This document shows, piece by piece, positions 1 to 5,619 of a DNA stretch of 6,416 nucleotides. This DNA is from an uncultured bacterium (GTDB taxonomy: Bacteria; Cyanobacteriota; Vampirovibrionia; Gastranaerophilales; Gastranaerophilaceae): the NCBI GenBank assembly GCA_900554095.1, contig USGC01000101.1, forward strand, positions 1-6,416. The letters are read 5' to 3'. Within the stretch, counting starts at the first letter, position 1. Each line of letters opens with the position of its first letter. Made by a program: the position numbers and the translations under genes. The notes under the pieces are model-generated. The model did not search any database, was not told the origin of the DNA, and saw only the letters and a list, made by a program, of their open reading frames with translations.

Positions 1-66
1 GTGGATAGCTCTGTTTGTCCGACTCATTTCTCTCAACGTACCCCCCAGAGATTGTTGATTTTTCAT
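1..66 (-). CDS. Partial leftward gene, N-terminal 22 residues only
   Basis: The open frame starts with ATG at 66-64 and runs off the left edge, giving MKNQQSLGGTLREMSRTNRAI and one more residue. A strong Shine-Dalgarno AGGAGG lies at 75-80, eight bases upstream of this ATG, and a good promoter lies just behind it. A second ATG at 70-68, in another frame that is also open to the edge, sits only four bases from the same Shine-Dalgarno, so I prefer the start at 66. The short sequence vaguely resembles the first helix of MarR-type regulators, which would suit a divergent regulator. Twenty-two residues cannot prove that, so no function is assigned. Confidence 0.6.
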   Translation of the reverse strand, partial: MKNQQSLGGTLREMSRTNRAIH

Positions 67-70
67 GCAT

Positions 71-98
71 TTTACCTCCTTTTTAACTATATTATAAT
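71..98 (+). promoter_or_regulatory. Possible rightward promoter sharing the same -10 box
   Basis: The octamer ATTATAAT at 91-98 is a near-palindrome and also offers TATAAT on the plus strand (93-98). A weak -35 TTTACC (71-76, four of six consensus bases) lies 16 bp upstream. Transcription would start near 105 and give the 189-782 gene a leader of about 85 bases. The TATATA at 165-170 is too close to the ribosome binding site to serve as its -10. The -35 overlaps the other gene's Shine-Dalgarno. This is inference. Confidence 0.35.
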
Positions 99-119
99 CT
101 ATTTGTCGTAATTTTTCAA
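91..119 (-). promoter_or_regulatory. Sigma-70 type promoter for the left-edge gene
   Basis: On the minus strand there is a -35 TTGAAA (119-114), a 17-bp spacer and a perfect -10 TATAAT (96-91). Transcription would start near 84, giving a leader of about 18 bases that contains the AGGAGG ribosome binding site of the gene starting at 66. Spacing and hexamers match the vegetative consensus well. Confidence 0.75.
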
Positions 120-127
120 TATACAAA

Positions 128-163
128 TTTTAACATTTTAACAATTTTAATTAACAAAATGTT
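128..163. repeat. TTAACA repeats and inverted repeat, possible operator
   Basis: TTTTAACA occurs twice in tandem (128-135, 136-143), and TTAACA occurs a third time at 151-156. Over the same stretch AACATTTT (132-139) pairs with AAAATGTT (156-163) as an 8-bp inverted repeat with a 16-base centre. It lies in the leader of the 189-782 gene, between divergent genes, where a repressor might bind. The composition is extremely AT-rich, so chance is a serious alternative. Confidence 0.3.
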
Positions 164-188
164 TTATATAAAGAAAAGGGGATAAATT

Positions 189-782
189 ATGGGACTTACA
201 ATTAACTTTATTCCGCAGCAAAGCGGCAAACAATCAAATGTTTACAACTCACCGTTTGACAGAAACCACAAAAATGAAAGCGTTTTTGCAGCGGCAAAAG
301 ACAATCTCTATGCTAAGGAAACTCCGAAAGATGGAATCTTTCAAATTGAAGATTTAACGGCTCTTGATGAATTTTGTAAATTTTCTAAAGAACAACTCAA
401 ACCGCTTCAAAAATATGAAGGCAAGCCTTGGTCCAAAGAAATTTTCAACGAAACAGCCGCTTATTTTCTTGACAATATTCAAAAGTTAAAGATTGATCAG
501 AATGAAGAAGATTTTGCGCAATATGTCAGCGTTGCAAGTTTGATTGACAAATTATGCTTTAACGCTAAAGACTTAACATCTGAAAACAAAACAAAAATTA
601 TTCAAACGGCTGATGCATACGATTGGCAGCTCCCGCAATCATTCAGAAAATACTTGGATGAAAATCAAAAACTTTACTTTGATTATTTAGCCGATGATTT
701 TGAACGTAATGGAATGGACAAGTTTGCAAAGGAAGTCAAAGAAATTACAAACGACGGTGAAATCATTTACAATGAAAAGTAA
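189..782 (+). CDS. Hypothetical protein, 197 aa, no recognised domain
   Basis: This is a complete open frame with a Shine-Dalgarno AAGGGGA at 176-182, six bases before the ATG. The product is soluble-looking, rich in Lys, Asp, Glu and Asn, and has no signal peptide or membrane segment. Residues 1-45 are polar and low in predicted order (Gln, Asn, Ser, Lys). From about residue 50 onward the sequence looks mostly helical, with amphipathic stretches around 60-75 (DEFCKFSKEQLKPLQKY), 85-100 and 150-185. I do not recognise the family; it has the style of lineage-restricted Gastranaerophilales proteins with a disordered N-terminus. It diverges from the left-edge gene, and its stop is five bases from the stop of the convergent pilin-like gene, leaving no room for a terminator between them. 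Confidence 0.8.
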   Translation: MGLTINFIPQQSGKQSNVYNSPFDRNHKNESVFAAAKDNLYAKETPKDGIFQIEDLTALDEFCKFSKEQLKPLQKYEGKPWSKEIFNETAAYFLDNIQKLKIDQNEEDFAQYVSVASLIDKLCFNAKDLTSENKTKIIQTADAYDWQLPQSFRKYLDENQKLYFDYLADDFERNGMDKFAKEVKEITNDGEIIYNEK

Positions 783-786
783 ATGA
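763..786 (-). terminator. Weak hairpin after the pilin-like gene stop
   Basis: TCATTTAC (763-770) and GTAAATGA (779-786) form a perfect 8-bp stem with an 8-base loop. It spans the stop codon of the rightward gene and begins one base past the leftward stop. On the minus strand only three Ts follow, and the stem holds two G-C pairs, so it would be a weak terminator at best. Confidence 0.3.
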
Positions 787-787
787 A

Positions 788-1423
788 TTAGCCGTCAAAG
801 CTTCCTCCAATTTTATAATAATATGAACAGCCAACGCCCGTACCCGATGGCGAACAATCATGCTTTAATTCATCATTGGTAAGGTTTTCGCCAAAAGGGG
901 CAAGCCCGTTTTCATAGATATTTACGCCATAAATGTCTTTGCCCCAAGTGTTTGGAGGCAAAATGCCATTTATGTCAAACATTATCATAAACCCGGGATC
1001 ATTCGGGTTTTCACCTGCCAAGTCTTTTATACCTACAATCATCCCGTTATCTGAAAAATACAAATCCTCAAAGTAATAGCGGCTTTTATTTGTAACTCGT
1101 GTTTTGTTCATAAATTTTATTCCGTACCTTTTTGGCAGCTTTTCTTTATGAATTCTAAAATATGGTTTTATTAAAGTTATAAGAATTTGTTCGCGCTCTT
1201 GAGGGGTCTTTGCCCTTCTGAACCCTTTGATAATTTCATTAGATTCGTGCGCATTTATAACCTTAAACATATACTCAAGCCTTGAATATTTATCAATCCA
1301 TCGTGATATATAATTTGCCTGCATTGTATTTTCCCAGTCAAATGGGATTAAAAGCAGCACTATTGTAAAAATTACAAGCAGTGTTACTGTATATTCAAGT
1401 TTCCAAAATTTAGATTTCGCCAT
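788..1423 (-). CDS. Pilin-like membrane-anchored protein with no prepilin cleavage site
   Basis: This is a 211-residue protein with one N-terminal hydrophobic helix (about residues 11-27) and a soluble C-terminal part, most likely exported and anchored in the cytoplasmic membrane. Aligned to type IV pilins by eye, F6 falls at mature +1, E10 at +5 and P27 at +22. The glycine normally at -1 is lysine (K5), so prepilin peptidase should not cut it. After the helix comes an amphipathic region (NYISRWIDKYSRLEYMF, 37-53). The C-terminal half carries a pilin-like DINGILPPNTWGKDIYG motif (150-166) and a pair of cysteines (C190, C199) that could form the C-terminal disulfide loop. A weak AAAGG precedes the ATG. 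It lies 39 bp after the PHP gene, with a GC-rich palindrome between. A non-assembling pseudopilin or a membrane-anchored relative is inferred; the role is unknown. Confidence 0.75.
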   Translation of the reverse strand: MAKSKFWKLEYTVTLLVIFTIVLLLIPFDWENTMQANYISRWIDKYSRLEYMFKVINAHESNEIIKGFRRAKTPQEREQILITLIKPYFRIHKEKLPKRYGIKFMNKTRVTNKSRYYFEDLYFSDNGMIVGIKDLAGENPNDPGFMIMFDINGILPPNTWGKDIYGVNIYENGLAPFGENLTNDELKHDCSPSGTGVGCSYYYKIGGSFDG

Positions 1424-1437
1424 ATTTGCCTTTGTGA

Positions 1438-1464
1438 AGCGCCCCGCGCGCGGGGCGCTTTTTT
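1438..1464 (+). terminator. Strong GC-rich terminator hairpin facing the plus strand
   Basis: A perfect 22-bp palindrome (1438-1459, arms AGCGCCCCGCG and CGCGGGGCGCT) is followed on the plus strand by a run of Ts to 1464, the classic intrinsic terminator form. On the minus strand, the direction of both flanking genes, the stem is followed by TTCACAAAGG and has no T-tract. The only upstream plus-strand gene is the one ending at 782, about 650 bp away. The T-run overlaps the last base of the PHP gene stop codon (1463-1465). Confidence 0.75.
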
Positions 1465-2317
1465 ATGCCATATCAATGAGTTTTTTTTCTTTTATCAATT
1501 TTTCATACACCCAATCAGGCACAAAATTCTTACCTAAAATTATCTGGCCATTCATGATATTAGGAGAATGGAAGTCTGACCCGCCGGTAACTATAAGGCC
1601 CAATTCTTCTGCCATTGAGGAGAAGTACTCAACACACGCAGGTGAGTGCTTTCTATGATAAGCTTCTATACCGCGCAGGCCGTAGTTCATCAATTCTTTA
1701 ATCAAGTTTTCCGCTATGTCCAAATCGTGCGGATGAGCAATTACAGGGACCCCGCCAGCATCATAGATAATTTCAACAGCATCCTGCGGTGTAACTGTTT
1801 TTCTGGGTACGTAAACAGGGCTGTCATCGTGAATGTATTTTGCATAAGCATCAATTACACTGTTTGTGCCGCCGGCATTTGTAATTGCTTTTGCTATGTG
1901 CGGACGGCCTATTGAACCGCCTTCTGCTACCTGCTTTACAATGTCTTCAAACTTAATTTTAATACCTTCTTTTTTGGCAAGAAGGGTGATTATTTCTTTT
2001 GTTTGTTTAACACGTGCGTTCTGCTGCGTTTTTAACAAATTTTGGAAATCACTGTTATTTACATCCATAAAGTATCCCAAAATATGGACTTCATAATTTT
2101 TATAAAGTGTGTTAATTTCAACACCTTGAATGATTTCAAGCTTGCTTTCACGGTTTGTCTTTTTCAGGTAATCGCTCGCGGCCCCGAAAGACAAAACATT
2201 ATCGTGATCTGTTAACGCTATCACATCAAGCCCGACATCAATTGCGGTGTCAACGATTTTTTCAGGCGAGAAAACTCCATCTGAATAGTATGTATGAATG
2301 TGCAAATCGCTTTTCAT
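1463..2317 (-). CDS. PHP-domain phosphoesterase, RNase AM / YciV-like
   Basis: This 284-residue protein has the complete metal-binding set of the PHP superfamily: DLHIHTYYSDG (4-14; H6, H8, D13), ALTDHDN (34-40; D37, H38, D39), GVEIN (E67), VHILGY (H78), IGRPHIA (136-142), IAHPHD (193-198; H195, H197) and GGSDFHS (245-251; D248, H250). Length and motif order match the family of E. coli YciV (RNase AM) and the 3',5'-nucleoside bisphosphate phosphatase of Chromobacterium. Family members trim RNA from the 5' end or hydrolyse pAp-like nucleotides, probably with three metal ions in the cytoplasm. The start ATG overlaps the ymdB stop as ATGA, suggesting translational coupling, and AAGGAT lies at 2327-2332 inside ymdB. 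Its place behind rny and ymdB supports an RNA-turnover role. The exact substrate cannot be read from sequence; histidinol phosphatase is less likely because of the YciV-like motif spacing. Confidence 0.9.
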   Translation of the reverse strand: MKSDLHIHTYYSDGVFSPEKIVDTAIDVGLDVIALTDHDNVLSFGAASDYLKKTNRESKLEIIQGVEINTLYKNYEVHILGYFMDVNNSDFQNLLKTQQNARVKQTKEIITLLAKKEGIKIKFEDIVKQVAEGGSIGRPHIAKAITNAGGTNSVIDAYAKYIHDDSPVYVPRKTVTPQDAVEIIYDAGGVPVIAHPHDLDIAENLIKELMNYGLRGIEAYHRKHSPACVEYFSSMAEELGLIVTGGSDFHSPNIMNGQIILGKNFVPDWVYEKLIKEKKLIDMA

Positions 2318-3144
2318 TGACTTTCATCCTTTTCTATATTCTTACTGCTACAAAAAATTCTTTTTATGGCAACAGTATGGCCTATTGAAGGAGAAATCTC
2401 AACTTCAACTGCATTAACCTGCACAACATCATCTGCTGCTATCTCATAACGTTCAGGAATTCCGCTCATCAAACGTGAAAGCGACGTTTTGTAATCCATT
2501 CCGATTACACCGTTAGATGACCCACAAAAACCGGCATCTGTAATATATCCCATTCCATTTATTATACAATCATCTGCGGTTTGTATATGTGTATGGGTTC
2601 CGAAAAAAGCGCTCACACCGTTATCTGCACAATATCTTCCCAAACAAATCTTTTCTGCCGTTGCTTCTGCGTGAAAATCAACGATTACAATCGGCGTAAT
2701 TTCTTTTATGCGTTTAATTTCTTCTTCAATTATCGCAAACGGATCATCAACAAGATTCATAAAAACCCGGCCAAGAATACTTATAACTCCGATTTTACAA
2801 TCACCGCATTCAAATATATGGCTGCCGCGCCCCGGCACACCTTTGGGGTAATTTATAGGACGCAAAAGTTTATCAGCATTTTCAATGTAGGTAAAAATAT
2901 CTTTTTTATCCCAAATATGGTTGCCGCTTGTCATACAGTCAATCCCGTATGATGATAGTTCGTTATAATTTTTTTCAGTAAGCCCAAAGCCGTGAGAGGC
3001 ATTTTCGACATTCGCAATTACAAAGTCAGGCTTGTTTGATATGTTTGAAATTTTAGCCAGATAATCCCGAACGGCAAACCTTCCGGGTCTACCCACCATA
3101 TCGCCGAAAAAAAGTATTTTTATATTTTTAACATCACCTGACAT
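2314..3144 (-). CDS. ymdB: YmdB-family metallophosphoesterase (cyclic nucleotide phosphodiesterase)
   Basis: This 276-residue cytoplasmic protein matches the YmdB family along its whole length. Metal-site motifs appear in order: FFGDMVGRPGR (12-22; D15), IANVENASHG (43-52; E47, N48), TSGNHIWD (72-79; N75, H76), VDFHAEATAEK (155-165; H158) and FGTHTHIQTAD (181-191; H184, H186). E47 corresponds to the residue known to be essential in Bacillus subtilis YmdB (E39). The B. subtilis protein hydrolyses 2',3'-cAMP and other cyclic nucleotides in vitro and influences biofilm and motility decisions. A good AAAGGT at 3152-3157 lies about 7 bases before the ATG. It sits directly behind rny, as in Bacillus, and overlaps the next gene. 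The last 13 or so residues are a charged tail of no known function. Confidence 0.93.
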   Translation of the reverse strand: MSGDVKNIKILFFGDMVGRPGRFAVRDYLAKISNISNKPDFVIANVENASHGFGLTEKNYNELSSYGIDCMTSGNHIWDKKDIFTYIENADKLLRPINYPKGVPGRGSHIFECGDCKIGVISILGRVFMNLVDDPFAIIEEEIKRIKEITPIVIVDFHAEATAEKICLGRYCADNGVSAFFGTHTHIQTADDCIINGMGYITDAGFCGSSNGVIGMDYKTSLSRLMSGIPERYEIAADDVVQVNAVEVEISPSIGHTVAIKRIFCSSKNIEKDESQ

Positions 3145-3167
3145 TTTGTTTACCTTTTTTAAAATGC

Positions 3168-3192
3168 GAATAGCCCTTTGAAAGAGCTATTC
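3168..3192 (-). promoter_or_regulatory. Intercistronic RNA hairpin between rny and ymdB
   Basis: In the minus-strand transcript GAATAGC pairs with GCUAUUC (7 bp). The stem then continues through a U-G wobble and CUU/AAG, about 11 bp in all with a 3-base loop. It starts seven bases after the rny stop. On the plus strand the wobble becomes a C-A mismatch, so the minus-strand RNA is the favoured form. Only UUUU follows, three bases after the stem, so complete termination is unlikely. A partial attenuator, an RNA-stabilising element or a processing site are the options. Confidence 0.55.
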
Positions 3193-3199
3193 ACCTGAA

Positions 3200-4720
3200 T
3201 TATTTTGCAATTTCTGTTGTTCTGAATTCTCTAACAACTGTAACTCTTATTTGTCCCGGATAATCAAGCTCATCTTCAATACGTTTTGCAATATCACGGG
3301 CAAGTTTTTGAGAAGCTAAATCATCAAATTTTTCTGCTTCTACAATTATACGGACTTCACGGCCTGCTTGGACGGCGAATGACTGTTTTATGCCGTCATA
3401 ACTATTGACGATATCTTCAATTTTTTGAAGGCGCTTAATATAAATTTCTAAAGTATCGCGACGCGCGCCCGGGCGGCCTGCTGAAATAGCATCAGCGACC
3501 TTTACGAGAACCGCTTCAATTGTATTTGCGACAACATCATCGTGGTGGGCTTCAATAGCGTGAATAACCTCTGGTCTTTCGCCGTAACGAGCTGCAAGTT
3601 CGACACCAAGCTGTATATGTGTGCCTTCTTGTGTCTGATCAACGGCTTTACCGATATCGTGAAGAAGCCCTGCACGTTTTGCGACAACTTCATTTGCACC
3701 GAGTTCTGCGGCTAACATGCCGGCAATATGCCCGACTTCGAGAGAATGTTTCAAAACATTTTGGCCGTAACTTGTTCTGTAATAAAGGCGGCCTAAAGTT
3801 TTTATTAATTCTTTATTTAAGCCCATAACACCCATATCAAGAGCGGCGTTTTCACCTTCGCGCCAGATTTTCTTTTCTATTTCTTCACGTGCTTTTTCTA
3901 CCATTTCTTCAATTCTTACCGGGTGAATTCTACCGTCTACAATAAGTTTTTCGAGAGCTAACTTTGCGATTTCCCGACGTACCGGGTCAAAGCTTGATAA
4001 TACAACGGCTTCTGGAGTATCGTCGATAATCAAATCTACACCTGTCAAAGTTTCAAGTGCTCTGATATTACGGCCTTCACGTCCAATAATACGGCCTTTC
4101 ATCTCGTCATTTGGCAAAGCAACAACTGACACTGTGGTTTCGACAACTTGTTCAATCATACATCTTTGCATTGTTGTTGAAAGAATTTCTTTTGATTTTT
4201 CCAGGGAAATCTCTTTTATCTTAGCTTCGTTTTCGCGTATAAGCTGCATTTGCTCTTGTGCAAGGTCATGTTTTAATTGATCAAGAAGCATATTTTTAGC
4301 CTCTTCCGCGCTCATACCTGCAATACGTTCTAACTCTGTGGTTTGTTTTTGGACAATTTCGGCTAAGTAATCTTCTTTTTCTAACAGTTCGTCTAACTTT
4401 CTTTGAAGCTGAACGTCTTTGTCTGTATACTCTTGTATTTTATCTTCAAGAACGTCTTCCCGTTTAGCTAATTTAGTTTCAAGTCTTGCAATTTCTTGCC
4501 TGCGTTCTCTTTCTTCTTCGTTTAATTTTTCTCTATCATTTTGGAGTTCTTCTATTGCCCGGATTTTGGCTTCTTTTAAAAGTATTTTCTCTTTTTTTTC
4601 TAATTCATTTTTGTCTTTTTCAATGTCGTTTAAGACGGTTTTGATTTTGTTCTGCTGGATTACAAGCACGGCGACTAAAGCTATTACCACAATAATCGCG
4701 ATAATTAATAAAAAATCCAT
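3200..4720 (-). CDS. rny: Ribonuclease Y, membrane-anchored endoribonuclease
   Basis: RNase Y starts bulk mRNA decay by internal cleavage and works at the inner face of the cytoplasmic membrane. The 506-residue protein has the full family architecture. There is an N-terminal membrane helix (about 3-21), then a long Lys/Glu-rich coiled coil (about 25-185). A KH RNA-binding domain follows (about 195-260) with GRIIGREGRN (209-218) as its GxxG loop. The HD domain carries H325 (KHSLEV), the HD pair H354-D355 in GLLHDIGKA, H392-H393 in EAHHDD and D410 in VADAISAGRPGAR. A C-terminal domain ends near FRTTEIAK. Length is close to the usual 510-520 residues and no key residue is missing. The ribosome binding site is modest (AAGGT about 10 bases before the ATG). 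It is probably the first gene of the rny-ymdB-PHP operon. Confidence 0.97.
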   Translation of the reverse strand: MDFLLIIAIIVVIALVAVLVIQQNKIKTVLNDIEKDKNELEKKEKILLKEAKIRAIEELQNDREKLNEEERERRQEIARLETKLAKREDVLEDKIQEYTDKDVQLQRKLDELLEKEDYLAEIVQKQTTELERIAGMSAEEAKNMLLDQLKHDLAQEQMQLIRENEAKIKEISLEKSKEILSTTMQRCMIEQVVETTVSVVALPNDEMKGRIIGREGRNIRALETLTGVDLIIDDTPEAVVLSSFDPVRREIAKLALEKLIVDGRIHPVRIEEMVEKAREEIEKKIWREGENAALDMGVMGLNKELIKTLGRLYYRTSYGQNVLKHSLEVGHIAGMLAAELGANEVVAKRAGLLHDIGKAVDQTQEGTHIQLGVELAARYGERPEVIHAIEAHHDDVVANTIEAVLVKVADAISAGRPGARRDTLEIYIKRLQKIEDIVNSYDGIKQSFAVQAGREVRIIVEAEKFDDLASQKLARDIAKRIEDELDYPGQIRVTVVREFRTTEIAK

Positions 4721-4935
4721 AGAGTTTTTTACCTTATCCTTTTCTATTTTTTTATAAATACACGCAATGCCCGATACATTTAACCTATCGAGCTTTCATT
4801 ATCTTTTTATTTAAACGAATTTTATTGCATATATTTCCAAAAAATTTTACCTACTACATCTGTCAACATCTTATCATGCTAATAAGTATTTGTATAGTAG
4901 AAATTTATTTTTTGATACAAAAGTGTAATATCAAT
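4721..4935. other. Intergenic region upstream of rny
   Basis: This is 215 bp of very AT-rich DNA between the stop of the hypothetical gene and the start of rny. A perfect TTGACA lies on the minus strand at 4866-4861, but 17 bp downstream there is only TTTTTG, so I do not call a promoter. TTGATA and TATCAA (4912-4934) form a 6-bp stem whose T-rich flank is on the plus strand, a poor terminator. No tRNA, riboswitch or small gene is visible. Confidence 0.4.
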
Positions 4936-5481
4936 TTATTTTATATATTCCGGAAACATTCTTTTTTTCCAATCAGTAAGATCAATATTTTTATTCACAT
5001 TTTCAGCCTTAAGCACACCGTGTTTTCTTGCCGTAAAATCAAGCAGGATTTGAGTTGTAGATGCTAGATTGCTAGATTTATACATTTCATAAAGGGATTT
5101 TTTACTGCTAGGCTTCGCCATGGCAAAACGTTTTTCTATCAAATCACTCTCACATTTCATTATAAAATTCTCTGTATTAAATCTTGCAATCATATCTAAA
5201 AAAGGATTTTCTGATTTTTCATTCAATTTCATCATAAAATTGTGAACAACATTTCCAAATTTAGAATTTGTAACAGAGACTGACCCATTTTTTTCACAGA
5301 TAATTTCTGTATATCTATCACCATAATCTTTGACATTGTCTAAAATTTCTCTCAATTCCGCAACTTCAGACAAAAGTTTTGACTTATCAATAGCTGAACG
5401 AATTGCAGACCCTTTTAAATTTGCGCTAAAAGCAGGTGTGGTATTATTGCGTGATGTTGGGCGGGTGAATGTAACTTCCAT
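4936..5481 (-). CDS. Hypothetical protein, 181 aa, with N-terminal PAFSANLKG motif
   Basis: This is a complete open frame with AAAGGT at about 5492-5497, ten bases before the ATG. The product is predicted to be soluble. Residues 1-15 are polar and look disordered (TRPTSRNNTT), followed by PAFSANLKG at 16-24. I recall short N-terminal motifs of this kind (F-x-A/G-x-L/K) in many Gastranaerophilales proteins, possibly a lineage-specific tag; this is memory, not proof. The rest is mainly helical and charged (SKLLSEVAELREILDNVKDY, about 34-53), with two cysteines (C62, C110) and a basic C-terminus ending in DWKKRMFPEYIK. No catalytic motif or known domain is seen. It diverges from the aminopeptidase gene and lies 215 bp ahead of rny, probably as a separate transcription unit. 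Confidence 0.8.
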   Translation of the reverse strand: MEVTFTRPTSRNNTTPAFSANLKGSAIRSAIDKSKLLSEVAELREILDNVKDYGDRYTEIICEKNGSVSVTNSKFGNVVHNFMMKLNEKSENPFLDMIARFNTENFIMKCESDLIEKRFAMAKPSSKKSLYEMYKSSNLASTTQILLDFTARKHGVLKAENVNKNIDLTDWKKRMFPEYIK

Positions 5482-5521
5482 ATAAAATTTAACCTTTCTT
5501 CTATATAACTTTGAAATAGAT

Positions 5522-5552
5522 AAATATCAGTGAAATTTTTCTTTTGATATTT
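5522..5552. repeat. Inverted repeat in divergent intergenic region, possible operator
   Basis: AAATATCA (5522-5529) and TGATATTT (5545-5552) are perfect inverted arms around a 15-base T-rich centre. The element sits between the divergent hypothetical and aminopeptidase genes, just upstream of the latter's -35. It could bind a regulator of either gene. AT-richness makes chance a real possibility. Confidence 0.35.
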
Positions 5553-5564
5553 TTCAAAAATAAA

Positions 5565-5593
5565 TTTACATTTCTTTAGATTGCGTGTATAAT
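5565..5593 (+). promoter_or_regulatory. Sigma-70 type promoter of the aminopeptidase gene
   Basis: A -35 TTTACA (5565-5570), a 17-bp spacer and a perfect -10 TATAAT (5588-5593) predict a transcript start near 5600. The leader of about 20 bases contains AAGGAGAG (5606-5613), with eight bases between AGGAG and the ATG at 5620. This is the best promoter/ribosome-site combination in the window. Confidence 0.85.
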
Positions 5594-5619
5594 AATGACA
5601 TTAAAAAGGAGAGAGACAT

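Noticed and set aside
2..9. TGGATAGC at the left edge and again at 6293-6300, suggesting a repeat joining the two ends
   Set aside because: Only eight bases match and the flanks diverge at once; an 8-mer shared by chance in 6.4 kb is unremarkable.
1434..2388. Four plus-strand open frames opposite the PHP gene (1434-1658, 1646-1915, 1866-2096, 2155-2388)
   Set aside because: They lie antisense to a gene with complete PHP motifs, lack ribosome binding sites and encode Cys/Phe/Ser-rich sequences typical of reverse-frame noise.
2581..2952. 123-codon plus-strand open frame opposite ymdB
   Set aside because: Antisense to a clear YmdB coding region; its composition (many Phe, Asn, Tyr, Cys) and lack of a Shine-Dalgarno indicate chance.
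3502..4757. Further open frames overlapping rny on both strands (3502-3699 minus; 3619-3828 and 4419-4757 plus)
   Set aside because: All lie within the KH, HD or coiled-coil coding sequence of rny. The Ser/Phe-rich frame at 4419-4757 is the reverse complement of the Lys/Glu coiled coil.
4861..4866. Perfect TTGACA on the minus strand upstream of rny as a promoter
   Set aside because: The position 17 bp downstream reads TTTTTG and nearby spacings give nothing closer to TATAAT, so a promoter call is not supported.
4912..4934. TTGATA/TATCAA hairpin as terminator of the 181-aa gene
   Set aside because: The stem is only six AT-rich pairs and the T-rich flank lies on the opposite strand to the gene.
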